Source: an uncultured Thermofilaceae archaeon
GTDB taxonomy: Archaea; Thermoproteota; Thermoprotei; Thermofilales; Thermofilaceae
Assembly (NCBI GenBank): GCA_938036345.1
Contig: CALHPJ010000013.1
Span: 62,001-126,000 of the forward strand
DNA: 64,000 nucleotides
Direction: 5' to 3'
The notes beneath the pieces are model-generated. The model did not search any database. It was not told the origin of the DNA and saw only the letters and a list, made by a program, of their open reading frames with translations. Both the position numbers and the translations under genes were made by a program. Within the stretch, counting starts at the first letter, position 1. Every line of letters begins with the position of its first letter. Shown in pieces: positions 8,462 to 16,625 of this stretch.

Positions 8462-8683
8462 CTAACGGCTAGCTGACTTAGCTATCCGGGCGAGCTTCTG
8501 CCGGTTTACAGCTTCTACACCGGTAGCTGTATAGCGCGCCGCTCCAGCAGCCACTAGCGCGTCGAGCGCATCCCTGGCGTCGTCTCCGTAGATCTCGTAC
8601 AGCTCGTTCAGCTCATCTCTGTTCAGAAAACCCTTTTCGAGCAGCTTCTTCGATACTTCTGCGTAAACTCTGCTGAAGCTCAT
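8462..8683 (-). CDS. Small helical protein of unknown function
   Basis: 73 residues, not recognised. Composition and pattern (SRVYAEVSKKLLEKGFLNRDELNELYEIYGDDARDALDALVAAG...YTATGVEAVNRQKL) suggest four helices with a short turn, compatible with a small winged-helix or tri-helical fold. The ATG is the first in the frame. It is 49 bp upstream of the ABC exporter permease stop, so it faces the same direction but belongs to a separate unit. Confidence 0.55.
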   Translation of the reverse strand: MSFSRVYAEVSKKLLEKGFLNRDELNELYEIYGDDARDALDALVAAGAARYTATGVEAVNRQKLARIAKSASR

Positions 8684-8730
8684 GCGATAACGCGGATTAC
8701 CGCTCTAATAAATTCTTTGCTTCGGGAAGC

Positions 8731-10080
8731 TTAGCGCCAACCGTGCCTCCTACTGCGGACCCTCCGTTCCCCTTTCCCCCGCTGCATGCGCAGCGCTAGC
8801 CTGGCCACCTTGTACTGAAGCGATGACAGGGTTTCCAGAGATAGCAGCCTAGAGGTAAGGAGCACCGATGCTAGGGAAATCCCCAGCGACGCCAGCAGGT
8901 ACAGCGGCGCCTCGCGGGGGGCGGTCGCTCCTACAACGTCTTTAGCGGCGATAATCGGCTGGGTAAACGGCAGCGCGTAAAGGACAGCCTTCAGCCAGCC
9001 CCCTATCATCTCGCCTGGCGCGAAGACGAGGAAGAAGCCTGGCAGGTAGATGAGCATGCTCAGAGGCCCTACCATGGTGTTGGCTATCATGACCTCACGG
9101 CTCAGCGCGCCGACGACAATGCCGATCGCAGCCGCAAAGAAAAGCGATAGCAGCAGGCTAATGGCCAGGTACGCGATGTCAGCCGGCGACACAAGTAACC
9201 CGAGGCTGAAAGCCTGAATCCCTCCAGCCATCAACACGGTTAGGTTACCCATGTAGAGGTATAGGTAACCGGCCAAGCCTGCTATTTGCAGTATTGTGCC
9301 GAGCAGGGATACCGAGAACATTCCGAGAAGCTTCGATATCAAAATTTCGGAGTTGGAGACCGGCAGTGTCAAAAGGGTTTCAAGCGTTCTCTCCTCGTTC
9401 TCAACGGCCATCGACGTAGCCGCCATCTGCATTACCACCAGCACTACGGTTACGAGTATTAGGGGGACGAGCATAACCGCCATCGTCAAACCCATCAGAC
9501 TCCCGTAACCTCCCTGGAGCATGATACCCTTCGGTAGGAGGTAGACCGACTCACTTACATACACCGGCGACCTCAACATATCCGGGCTTAATCCCGTACC
9601 CTCCAGTAAGCGCTGCTCTACGTAAAGCTTCACGGCATCAATAGCGAAAGCGCCTTCCGCAGCGGAGAGGAATGTTACTTCGCGAACCACGGCCACAAAC
9701 CTTACTCTAGGCCTCTCCCTGGCGGCCAAAGAGACCGCGAAGCCGGGCTCAATCACAAGAACCGCGGCAGCGTCCTTCTGGGCTGCCGCGCGGGCCAGCT
9801 CCTCGTCCGACGCCCCCTCCACCTCCGTTAGCGGGATATTCATGCTCGCTAACCAGTCGATCATCGTCCTAGACTCGCGGCTCTTGTCGAAGTCGGCGAT
9901 CGCTATGGTTTTGACTCTCATAGTCTGCTCTGCAGCGTACCTCATGGGCACGGACATAACGACGCCCAGCACAGGCATAATCAAAGCTCCCACCAGGAAT
10001 GGGATTATCACCCTTGGATCCCGTATAAGGTCGCGGAACTCCTTGACTGATAGTGCAGCGACCGCCGGGAAGTTTACCAC
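8731..10080 (-). CDS. ABC-2 type exporter permease (NatB/YhaP-like)
   Basis: 449 residues from GTG with GGGGTG about 8 nt upstream. One N-terminal membrane helix (about 20-45) is followed by an extracytoplasmic loop of roughly 150 residues, then a block of five hydrophobic segments from about 190 to 420. ENEERTLETLLTLPVSNSEIL is the cytoplasmic coupling region typical of ABC-2 permeases of the Na+/antibiotic exporter group. It overlaps the ATPase gene by 7 bp, so the two form one operon and one complex. The substrate is not evident. The C-terminus is strongly basic. Confidence 0.88.
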   Translation of the reverse strand: MVNFPAVAALSVKEFRDLIRDPRVIIPFLVGALIMPVLGVVMSVPMRYAAEQTMRVKTIAIADFDKSRESRTMIDWLASMNIPLTEVEGASDEELARAAAQKDAAAVLVIEPGFAVSLAARERPRVRFVAVVREVTFLSAAEGAFAIDAVKLYVEQRLLEGTGLSPDMLRSPVYVSESVYLLPKGIMLQGGYGSLMGLTMAVMLVPLILVTVVLVVMQMAATSMAVENEERTLETLLTLPVSNSEILISKLLGMFSVSLLGTILQIAGLAGYLYLYMGNLTVLMAGGIQAFSLGLLVSPADIAYLAISLLLSLFFAAAIGIVVGALSREVMIANTMVGPLSMLIYLPGFFLVFAPGEMIGGWLKAVLYALPFTQPIIAAKDVVGATAPREAPLYLLASLGISLASVLLTSRLLSLETLSSLQYKVARLALRMQRGKGERRVRSRRHGWR

Positions 10081-10805
10081 TGCGAAGCACCCCCTACGAG
10101 CTTTAGGAAGAGGTCTTCGAGATCCTTAACTCCGTGCTTATTCAGCAGTTCGCTCACGTACCCTTGTTCCAAGATCAAACCCCTGTTAATCAAAGCGACG
10201 GTTGAGCACACCTTCTCAACCTCTGCCATGTTATGGCTCGACATAAGCACTGTTGTGCCGAGCGTCCGAGCGTACTGAAGTATTAGGTCTCGTATCTCCT
10301 TTGCGTTGACCACGTCAAGACCGGCTGTAGGCTCATCTAGTACCAGTACCTTGGGCTTCACCATTAAAGCTCTGGCAACCTGAATCCTCCTCTTCATACC
10401 CTTGCTGTAGTTTTTCATCCTATCGTGAGCCCTATCCCCCAGGTTCGCTATTTTCAGTCCGAGCTCCAGCGCCTCTTCGGCCTCCCTGCCCCTCCCAAAG
10501 TAAAGCCTAGCTACGAGCTCGAGGAACTCGTAACCGGTGATATTCCTGTAAGTCCCCGCATCCTCCGGTAGATAAGCCATCAACCTTCGAAGCTTAACGC
10601 TCCCGGGCTCCATGCCGAGAACTCTAACCTCGCCGCTAGTGGGAGGCAGCAATCCAGCTATGATCCTAAACGTGGTCGTCTTCCCGGCCCCGTTCGGCCC
10701 CACTAAGCCGAAAACCTCGCCCTCATCTACCGAGAAGCTTACGCTTTGCAACGCCCTGTAAGCACCGAAGTTTTTGGTCAGATTTTTAACCTCTACAACC
10801 GGCAT
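10074..10805 (-). CDS. ABC transporter ATP-binding protein (partner of the ABC-2 permease)
   Basis: 243 residues. Walker A GPNGAGKTT, Q-loop region LMAYLPEDAG, signature YSKGMKRRIQVA, Walker B VLVLDEPTAGLD and switch MSSHNM are all present. It belongs to the DrrA/NatA group of export ATPases that pair with ABC-2 permeases. The overlap with the downstream permease points to coupled translation. An AT-rich element around 10855-10864 (minus strand) may be its promoter. Confidence 0.92.
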   Translation of the reverse strand: MPVVEVKNLTKNFGAYRALQSVSFSVDEGEVFGLVGPNGAGKTTTFRIIAGLLPPTSGEVRVLGMEPGSVKLRRLMAYLPEDAGTYRNITGYEFLELVARLYFGRGREAEEALELGLKIANLGDRAHDRMKNYSKGMKRRIQVARALMVKPKVLVLDEPTAGLDVVNAKEIRDLILQYARTLGTTVLMSSHNMAEVEKVCSTVALINRGLILEQGYVSELLNKHGVKDLEDLFLKLVGGASQW

Positions 10806-10993
10806 AGCGTTAGCCCCGCTCTCGTGCCTTCAAAGAGGGCCCCTTGATTCCCTTATTAATATTGCCCGTGTCCATAGCGGTGCTCTAGAGCCCTTTGCTA
10901 GCGTGGTACAAGCCCTCTCCGCACTAAAATGTATGTAGGTGTGCTCATTGGTATATACCCCATATTAGTGCATGAAGATAAGGTAATTATTCA

Positions 10994-11021
10994 GTAACAC
11001 CTTATGCTAAAAAGGTGTTAC
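10994..11021 (+). promoter_or_regulatory. Perfect inverted repeat covering the ribosome binding site of the FmdE-family gene
   Basis: GTAACACCTT (10994-11003) and AAGGTGTTAC (11012-11021) are perfect 10-bp complements around an 8-nt loop. The right arm contains the AAGGTG Shine-Dalgarno sequence, 6 nt before the ATG at 11024. In RNA this would form a stem hiding the RBS; in DNA it would be a symmetric operator. Either way it is placed to control this one gene. Confidence 0.6.
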
Positions 11022-11023
11022 CG

Positions 11024-11416
11024 ATGCTGGATCCGGATGAAGCTGTGAAGTTCCACGGGCACCCGGGACCCTTCTTAGCGTGGGGCTACCGCGCGGCTCT
11101 CCTAGCTGTGAAGAAGCTTGAACCTAAGGACCACAGGGACATGTTCTGCACGGCGATCGTCCCGTTACGACCGCCCTACAGCTGCATACTTGACGGAATT
11201 CAATCCGGCTCGCCGTGCACGCTCGGCAAACAGAACCTAAAGGTGGTGTCCGGAAGCGGGGTGACGGTAGTATTCAAGTCGAGCAGGGGGAAAATTCGCT
11301 TAAAGCCTGCACTCGACTTGGAGCAGATCCTCCGGGAGAAGGGTGAGAGGGCAGCCTACGAAGATGTTATCTCAAGAAAAGATAGCGAGCTTTTCATTTT
11401 AGAGGAAGAAAAATAG
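11024..11416 (+). CDS. FmdE/FwdE-like family protein
   Basis: 130 residues. FHGHPGPFLAWGYRAA matches the GH-x-CP-G-x-x-x-G-x-R opening of FmdE-family proteins, although the usual Cys of that motif is Gly here. CILDGIQSGSPCTLGKQNL matches the second conserved Cys-rich motif. The family is named after a subunit associated with formylmethanofuran dehydrogenase, but stand-alone members occur in non-methanogens and are linked with molybdenum or tungsten enzymes; the exact role is unknown. I chose the ATG at 11024 over the in-frame GTG at 11015 because AAGGTG sits 6 nt upstream. The C-terminal zinc ribbon of long FmdE proteins is absent. Confidence 0.75.
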   Translation: MLDPDEAVKFHGHPGPFLAWGYRAALLAVKKLEPKDHRDMFCTAIVPLRPPYSCILDGIQSGSPCTLGKQNLKVVSGSGVTVVFKSSRGKIRLKPALDLEQILREKGERAAYEDVISRKDSELFILEEEK

Positions 11417-11425
11417 CTTTCCAAG

Positions 11426-11800
11426 TTACAGCTCGGCTTCGCTTTTCCAAAGCCCGTGTATGTTGCAGTACTCGAAAGCTATGAGCTTACCCCTTTTCTC
11501 TGCCTTAAAGGTGAAGAGGGCGATAGGCTCTGTGTAAATGCCGCTGGTATTCGGCCCCTTAGTTGACTCTCCGTGGGCGTTAAACTCTGCCCTCCCGATA
11601 TTGTACGGGAAGGGCTCGCCTTCAGGCCAGAAAAGCAGCTCTATGAACCTTATATGGTGCTCCGTCGTATTAGGGTGCGGAATCTCCTTGCCTACGCTCA
11701 CTTTAACAGTTACCATGTTATCTTTCCTTTCAATTACTTCTATAACGGGGACGTGTTTTTCTTTTTTCCAGTCCTCAGTTCTAAATAGTTCCGATGTCAT
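11426..11800 (-). CDS. Superoxide reductase (neelaredoxin/desulfoferrodoxin class)
   Basis: 124 residues from the ATG at 11800. Iron-site motifs are visible: EKHVPVIEV supplies the conserved Glu-Lys-His, HPNTTEHHIRFIEL supplies two more His, and FEYCNIHGLW supplies the Cys and last His of the square-pyramidal Fe(His)4Cys centre. The N-terminal desulforedoxin domain is lacking, so this is the single-iron type. The enzyme reduces superoxide to peroxide without making oxygen and protects anaerobes. The frame could extend to 11845, but a TATA element at 11823-11830 lies 26 nt before the ATG at 11800, pointing to a leaderless transcript from there. Confidence 0.93.
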   Translation of the reverse strand: MTSELFRTEDWKKEKHVPVIEVIERKDNMVTVKVSVGKEIPHPNTTEHHIRFIELLFWPEGEPFPYNIGRAEFNAHGESTKGPNTSGIYTEPIALFTFKAEKRGKLIAFEYCNIHGLWKSEAEL

Positions 11801-11822
11801 AATATCGCTGTTGAAAAATAGC

Positions 11823-11830
11823 ATATAAAT
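11823..11830 (-). promoter_or_regulatory. TATA element of the superoxide reductase gene
   Basis: ATTTATAT on the minus strand, centred 26 nt before the ATG at 11800. It fixes the start choice as a leaderless mRNA. Confidence 0.55.
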
Positions 11831-11875
11831 CTTTCCTACTACCATGGTGAGAAAATACCATTATATGTATTAACT

Positions 11876-12805
11876 TTACCTCGTTTCCTGCCTGTGCACG
11901 AAGAAAACATGGGATAGTGCGATGAAGACGGCGATATAGGCCAACAGTACCACTGCGTCTATCCACCGTCTGGAGAATACATTTATTAGGCTCTCGTAGG
12001 CTTCTGTCCGCTCCCGTACATTGAATAGCGCGTTGGCTAGAGAGGTGTAGCGATCGTTCGGGGATATTAGTTGGAATCGGCTGTATATCAGCTGAAACCG
12101 AGAGTAGTACTCTCGGAGCTGCTCTGGCATCTGCCCTGGCCTGGTAGCGTTAAACGCCATAGCTGGAGGCGGTCCTAACATGTAGAATGCGACAAACGAC
12201 GCTAGCATTGGTAGAAGGAAAGCGAAAAATATCCAAGCAGCAATGCTTACAACGAGGGCATGGCTTGATCGGCCTGCATTAACGGAGGCGAACAGTGCCA
12301 TCGCATAGTAGGCTAAAGCGAGCAACGTTGCCGGTATGATGCTGAGCATCAACCTCAGCAAATCGTCAGCGGTCACATTCAATCCCTGTAGAACAACCGA
12401 GAGAGGTGTTGCCAGAGCCATAGATAACCCTATTGCTAAAACTATCAGTATTACCGCCGCTAAAACTTTCCCGTTCACCACATCGTCCCTGTAAATTGGT
12501 CTAGCGAGCAAAAGCCTGATCGTGCCTTTCTCACGCTCAGCTGCTATAGCGCTGAAGCCCAATGCTATGCCAAGCAGGGGGGCTACGTACGCCATCGTAT
12601 TGACGACGGAAGACGAAAGCTGCATGATCGCCCGAGTTCGGCGGGTTAACACTATTGGCCCGCCAAAACCGCGCAGAGCGAAACCTACGGCGTAGGAACT
12701 TGCTAGGTATAGCAGCACGAAAAGTATGATGATTGCCCAGTACCTTACGCTTCTTAAGTTCTCTTTCAACTCTTTTCTAACTACTATAGCCAGCTTATCT
12801 TTCAC
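11876..12805 (-). CDS. ABC-2 type transporter permease
   Basis: About 309 residues from a GTG at 12805. The motif VKDKLAIVVRKELKENLRS leads into the first membrane helix, and EREKGTIRLLLARPIYRDDVVNGK is the classic ABC-2 cytoplasmic coupling loop. Six hydrophobic segments are visible, with an extracytoplasmic loop of about 80 residues before the last. The frame is open to 12847, but the GTG overlaps the stop of the upstream ATPase as GTGA and has a GGGGGTGG run before it, so that start is preferred. It pairs with the ATPase immediately upstream. Confidence 0.88.
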   Translation of the reverse strand: MKDKLAIVVRKELKENLRSVRYWAIIILFVLLYLASSYAVGFALRGFGGPIVLTRRTRAIMQLSSSVVNTMAYVAPLLGIALGFSAIAAEREKGTIRLLLARPIYRDDVVNGKVLAAVILIVLAIGLSMALATPLSVVLQGLNVTADDLLRLMLSIIPATLLALAYYAMALFASVNAGRSSHALVVSIAAWIFFAFLLPMLASFVAFYMLGPPPAMAFNATRPGQMPEQLREYYSRFQLIYSRFQLISPNDRYTSLANALFNVRERTEAYESLINVFSRRWIDAVVLLAYIAVFIALSHVFFVHRQETR

Positions 12806-13746
12806 TCCCAACCACCCCCCTGGTAATACTGGTACAACTCGTCCCACGAGGGGGGTAAGAAGCTCAGCGACCTAACTCTGAACCTGCCAGCCAATCTGGC
12901 TAGCTCACCGCCGATATCTCTCTTCGCCCTAACCCTCACTTTTTCGTTAACCAAGCTAACCTCCAAGATGCCGTCGAGCTGTTTGACCTCGTGAAGAAGG
13001 CGCTCAACTTCACCCGGAGCCGCGATCTCGTAGAGGAAACCCCTAGCCTCTATGTACGGCTTAGACAACTCGTCGAGACTGCCGTGGGCTACTAGCTTAC
13101 CCCTTCGAATTAGGGCTGCGTGAGTGCAGATATGTCCGATTTCGTGTAGGAGGTGCGTGGATATGAGGACCGTTTTCCCGCTTTTAACAACTCTTTCCAC
13201 CAGGTCCCTAAACATGGCGGTACCTTGGGGATCCAACCCCAATGTTGGCTCGTCTAGTACTAGCAAAAGCGGATCCTTCAACAAAGCCTGCGCTAGCGCA
13301 AGCCTTTGAGTCATACCCCTCGAAAAACCCTTCACTTTTGCATTCGCCCACTCGCTCAATCCGACCATCTCGAGAACCTCGAGTATTCTCCGCTTGAGCT
13401 CGTTTTTGGATATGCCGTCCAGCCTCCCGAGGAACTCGAGGTTTTCGTAAGCTGTCATGTGCTCGTAGAACCCGTAGTTCTCGGGGAGTAGGCCAAGCCG
13501 CTTTCTGATCTCCACCGATTCGCGCACACAGTCGAAACCCAGCACCCTAGCCGTTCCGCTCGTAGGGAGCTGTAGGCCCACCAGTATGGATATTAGAGTT
13601 GTTTTCCCACTACCGTTTGGGCCGAAAAGCCCAAAAACAACGCCTTTGGGAACTCTAATATCGACGCCGTCGAGTGCCTTAACCTCTCCGGATCTATCGC
13701 GGTAGATCTTAACAAGCCCTTCCGTTTCGATTACGTACTCCGCCAC
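12802..13746 (-). CDS. ABC transporter ATP-binding protein
   Basis: About 314 residues. Walker A GPNGSGKTT, signature FSRGMTQRLALA, Walker B LLVLDEPTLGLD and switch ISTHLLHE are intact. An additional C-terminal domain (about 225-310) is typical of DrrA/CcmA-type exporter ATPases. I prefer the GTG at 13746 because AAGGTGA lies 6 nt upstream; a GTG at 13755 overlaps the previous stop and is the alternative. It lies between the NEW3 surface protein and the permease, so the three genes form one operon: surface protein, ATPase, permease. Confidence 0.9.
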   Translation of the reverse strand: MAEYVIETEGLVKIYRDRSGEVKALDGVDIRVPKGVVFGLFGPNGSGKTTLISILVGLQLPTSGTARVLGFDCVRESVEIRKRLGLLPENYGFYEHMTAYENLEFLGRLDGISKNELKRRILEVLEMVGLSEWANAKVKGFSRGMTQRLALAQALLKDPLLLVLDEPTLGLDPQGTAMFRDLVERVVKSGKTVLISTHLLHEIGHICTHAALIRRGKLVAHGSLDELSKPYIEARGFLYEIAAPGEVERLLHEVKQLDGILEVSLVNEKVRVRAKRDIGGELARLAGRFRVRSLSFLPPSWDELYQYYQGGGWE

Positions 13747-13751
13747 GGTTC

Positions 13752-15497
13752 TCACCTTCTGCCAAATCTCCTGAACGCCGCTGCCACAGCGACCGCCAGG
13801 ACGGCGACTGCAGCTAAGGCTATGTAAGCTACGCTGCTCGCCGGCTTGACGTACACGTGCAAGTCCCGACGTAGCGCATCTATCTGATCGGCCTTGACCA
13901 TGAAAGTTACGTAGTAGTCGCCGGTGTCAACAGTAGCATCTGCCGTTAAAGCTATGGTGAAGGTAGCGGTTTCACCCGGTTTCAGCAGAAGCACGTTGGT
14001 GGGGTTGACATCTGCTGAAAAGCCGCTAGGCGTGCTTACCAAGCTGAGAGCAACGTTGGTCAGCGAACTATAGCCGGTGTTCTTGATTTGAACGTTAAAC
14101 ACCCCGCTGGATCCGGGGTTCATCTCTAAGTAGAAACTTTGCGTTACGAAGCTGAGCTCGTACCTTCCGAGCACGCCTAAGCTGAGGGCCACCTCGTCGC
14201 TAGACCCCTTCGCGAGGGCTTCCAAAGTGAAAGTAGCTACGCTGGGCTCTGCCAACGGCGGTACGTTGACGGATAGAATTAGCTCGGAACTGCCTCCGGC
14301 CCCTAAGTAGATTTGAGATACCGCGTTGCCCTGAAGGTCGGTTACAGTCCACCTATAACCCTCTGGCAGCCCCCTCACGTTAAACCCTACTAGGCAGTCG
14401 GCGTCCCCTATGTTCTCTAGCCTGAACCTGAAGCTGCCACTCTTACCCGCGTACGTGTCTACGTGCGGGGCTAGGGGGGTTAAGCGAATCAGCGGTGAAC
14501 CGCCTGTAACGACGACACTCAGCGTGAATGAGTCACGCAGCATGGGTTGAACGCCGTCCAGAGTCACGGTTACGGTGTAGGCCTTAGGCTGGGCTTCCCT
14601 GGGCACATTAATCTGCAAAGTGGCCTGGAGAACACTACCGGGCTGTAAGTACACTTCTCCGATCAGGCCACCCGTTGGGCTCGATACGCTGGCCTTCCAG
14701 TCACCAGGTACGTCGAGCAGTACCCTAGCCTTAATGCTCTCCTGCAGCGTGTTGGTTATAGTCAATGGTAACTGGATGACCGAGCCGGGTGCGCAGTGGA
14801 TAGAGGTCAGTTGGGTGGAGAGCAGGTTTAGGCTGGTTTCCTTCACGGTTACATCTACGGTTTTCTCCCTCGGGACTGTCCCATTGAAGAGGATCCTTAC
14901 GGTGCAGCTCGGAGGAGCTGTGAAAGGGGCCTTAATCTCTAGAGTTAGGCTCTGAGAGTCGCCCGGGTTTAACCTCAAGGCGTTTATTCGAAGACCTCCG
15001 GAGTGGAAGCTGACGTTCAAGCCGCACGAATCCACAACCGTTAAGGAAACCTCTTCCCGGGCTGAGCCCCTATTAACTATGGACACCGGCAAAAATACTG
15101 ATTCTAACACGGGGATTTGAATAGAAGTTATCGGCATGGAAATCGCTATGCTGTAATCGAGCGTGATTTCGCCCACGCTTGCCGAGAGCATGTCCTTGCT
15201 AACAGTAATTGTGATGGCCTTCTCTACATAGCCCGGCTTAATGAATTTCAGCGTGTAGGTACTGCTAGCGTCCGTAGGTAGCTGCAAGTAGAAGCCGCCC
15301 TGCGCCGTGGTATAGGCCTGTGCCGCGACTAAGTTGCCTGAACCGTAAGCTACAACTTTAACCCCCGGAACAGGGCTTCCCTCAGGGTCTACGATGATGC
15401 CAGTGATCCCGACAACCATTTCGCCGAAAGCCCCTGGCAGCGGGGTTATTGCTAACAGTGGGATTATCAAGATCTTCCACATCCCTGTAGTTCTCAT
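13752..15497 (-). CDS. Exported surface protein with carboxypeptidase-like regulatory domain and NEW3 repeats
   Basis: 581 residues. A signal peptide (1-25) ends at an Ala-Phe-Gly region. Residues about 28-110 form a carboxypeptidase regulatory-like Ig fold (GIIVDPEGSPVPGVKVVAYG). From about 215 come NEW3-type beta-sandwich units: PLTITNTLQESIKARVLLDVP, FRLENIGDADCLVGFNVRGLP and VQIKNTGYSSLTNVALSLVS, each followed by a P-x-x-x-x-L-x-PG-x-x-x-x-x-x-L step. A single membrane helix (about 553-573) and a basic tail RRFGRR anchor it. It is the first gene of the operon with an ABC-2 exporter and probably works at the outer membrane face with it. Such NEW3 proteins often accompany ABC-2 systems in archaea; the ligand is unknown. 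Confidence 0.8.
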   Translation of the reverse strand: MRTTGMWKILIIPLLAITPLPGAFGEMVVGITGIIVDPEGSPVPGVKVVAYGSGNLVAAQAYTTAQGGFYLQLPTDASSTYTLKFIKPGYVEKAITITVSKDMLSASVGEITLDYSIAISMPITSIQIPVLESVFLPVSIVNRGSAREEVSLTVVDSCGLNVSFHSGGLRINALRLNPGDSQSLTLEIKAPFTAPPSCTVRILFNGTVPREKTVDVTVKETSLNLLSTQLTSIHCAPGSVIQLPLTITNTLQESIKARVLLDVPGDWKASVSSPTGGLIGEVYLQPGSVLQATLQINVPREAQPKAYTVTVTLDGVQPMLRDSFTLSVVVTGGSPLIRLTPLAPHVDTYAGKSGSFRFRLENIGDADCLVGFNVRGLPEGYRWTVTDLQGNAVSQIYLGAGGSSELILSVNVPPLAEPSVATFTLEALAKGSSDEVALSLGVLGRYELSFVTQSFYLEMNPGSSGVFNVQIKNTGYSSLTNVALSLVSTPSGFSADVNPTNVLLLKPGETATFTIALTADATVDTGDYYVTFMVKADQIDALRRDLHVYVKPASSVAYIALAAVAVLAVAVAAAFRRFGRR

Positions 15498-15556
15498 GAG
15501 GTTACATAAGTGATAGGATTTAAAGCGCTTATGAACCTGAAGTCCATTGCCTGGGC

Positions 15557-15826
15557 TTAAACCTCCACGCCAAAGGCCTCGGCGATGGCCTGCAGCCTTC
15601 TGAACTCCTTAAGAAACTCCCTACCCTTTTTCGTTAACCTGTACTTGACTTCGCGCTCCTCTTCGACCTTCACCAGCATACCTTTCCCTTCTAGCTCCTC
15701 CAGGTACCTTGCCAGCCTAGTGTAAGACAGGTTAGCTTCGAGCATAATCCTAGTTATGTTAGACTCGCCCCTCTCGACTGCTTGCAGAATATCCGCTAGT
15801 ATCCTGAGCTTGGAGCGTCTCCTCAT
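15557..15826 (-). CDS. Archaeal winged-helix transcription regulator
   Basis: 89 residues. RRSKLRILADILQAVERGESNITRIMLEANLSYTRLARYLEELEGKGMLVKV followed by KYRLTKKGREFLKEF is the classic small archaeal winged-helix layout: helix-turn-helix, wing, then a C-terminal helix for dimerisation. The gene overlaps the end of the 7-TM membrane protein gene by 4 bp, so the two are translationally coupled. The likely role is to control the divergent surface protein at 16626 or the NEW3/ABC operon downstream; this is inference from position. Confidence 0.85.
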   Translation of the reverse strand: MRRRSKLRILADILQAVERGESNITRIMLEANLSYTRLARYLEELEGKGMLVKVEEEREVKYRLTKKGREFLKEFRRLQAIAEAFGVEV

Positions 15827-16515
15827 TGCGTGCCAACCACCTTGAATGCCAACACAAGCAGCGATAGCAAGCCTGCTAGGTGAAGGAGCTTGGATAACAG
15901 GAATAGCAGCTCGCTAAGCATTAGGATGGATGGGATGAGGACCATGTTCGATAGAAGCATTAGCAGGAAAGCGATGGGCGGTAGTAGGGCTATGCCTTTT
16001 TTGGAATAGGAGTACACCGCGAAGGAGTTTATCGTGATGAAGGTCAGAAGAACCATATTTGCGACGGATGTGAAGAAGAATAGCGGTCCCCATAAACTCC
16101 TAGGAAGAATCTGAACGAATATTTTTTCACCCGCTACAGTAGCCAAAGCAAGCCCGGAGGCCTTTCCGGCGATTTCCTTAGCGTATCCTAAGGCTATTAG
16201 GACCAAGGCTGCCGTCTCGCAGAGCTGGGAGAGCCCCCCGGCTACATGGACGAGGAAAAACTCAATCAAGAGTGGGGCTCTCGCCAGCACGGCTGCCAAA
16301 AGCAGGATCGATCGCACTAGCTCGCTCGCACCTAATATGGTGAAACCCAGGAAAAAGTAAGCGAAAAGCCTTGAGGAAGTAATGCGGTATGCTCTGAAGA
16401 GGTAGAGGCATAAAACCAGGAGTGCTGCAAGCCCTACAAGCTCCACTATCAGAAGGGGAAAAGCTACGTGAAGTACCCAAGGCGCCGGGGGTCTCCAAGG
16501 TTCTTGAGGCGGCAC
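15823..16515 (-). CDS. Seven-helix membrane protein, possible sensor partner of the winged-helix regulator
   Basis: About 230 residues from a GTG at 16515; the frame is open to a TTG at 16548. About seven hydrophobic segments are separated by short loops, with little charge except short basic turns (YLFRAYRITSSRLF, YSKKG). No catalytic motif is seen. I prefer 16515 because a TATA box (16537-16545) lies 25 nt upstream, which would make the mRNA leaderless at that GTG. A 7-TM protein coupled by overlap to a wHTH protein is a recurring archaeal arrangement; a membrane signal relay is plausible but untested. Confidence 0.7.
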   Translation of the reverse strand: MPPQEPWRPPAPWVLHVAFPLLIVELVGLAALLVLCLYLFRAYRITSSRLFAYFFLGFTILGASELVRSILLLAAVLARAPLLIEFFLVHVAGGLSQLCETAALVLIALGYAKEIAGKASGLALATVAGEKIFVQILPRSLWGPLFFFTSVANMVLLTFITINSFAVYSYSKKGIALLPPIAFLLMLLSNMVLIPSILMLSELLFLLSKLLHLAGLLSLLVLAFKVVGTQ

Positions 16516-16536
16516 ACCGAGCCGATTTCGCGGTGC

Positions 16537-16545
16537 TTTATAAGG
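16537..16545 (-). promoter_or_regulatory. TATA element for the 7-TM/wHTH operon
   Basis: CCTTATAAA on the minus strand, centred 25 nt before the GTG at 16515. It suggests a leaderless transcript. Confidence 0.5.
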
Positions 16546-16566
16546 CAACCTGCGACCTCGGTAATT

Positions 16567-16600
16567 TCTATATATTTATCTACCGAAACTCTTAAATATT
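16567..16600 (+). promoter_or_regulatory. AT-rich promoter region of the surface binding protein gene
   Basis: Two TATA-like stretches occur, CTATATATTTAT (16567-16578) and TTAAATATT (about 16591-16599). The second lies about 30 nt before the ATG at 16626. The divergent 7-TM/wHTH operon starts about 110 bp away. Confidence 0.45.
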
Positions 16601-16625
16601 GTAAAGAGAACTTTATAACATCACC

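Noticed and set aside
11801-11845. A longer superoxide reductase beginning at 11845
   Set aside because: The TATA box at 11823-11830 lies inside that extension, so the transcript begins near ATG 11800.
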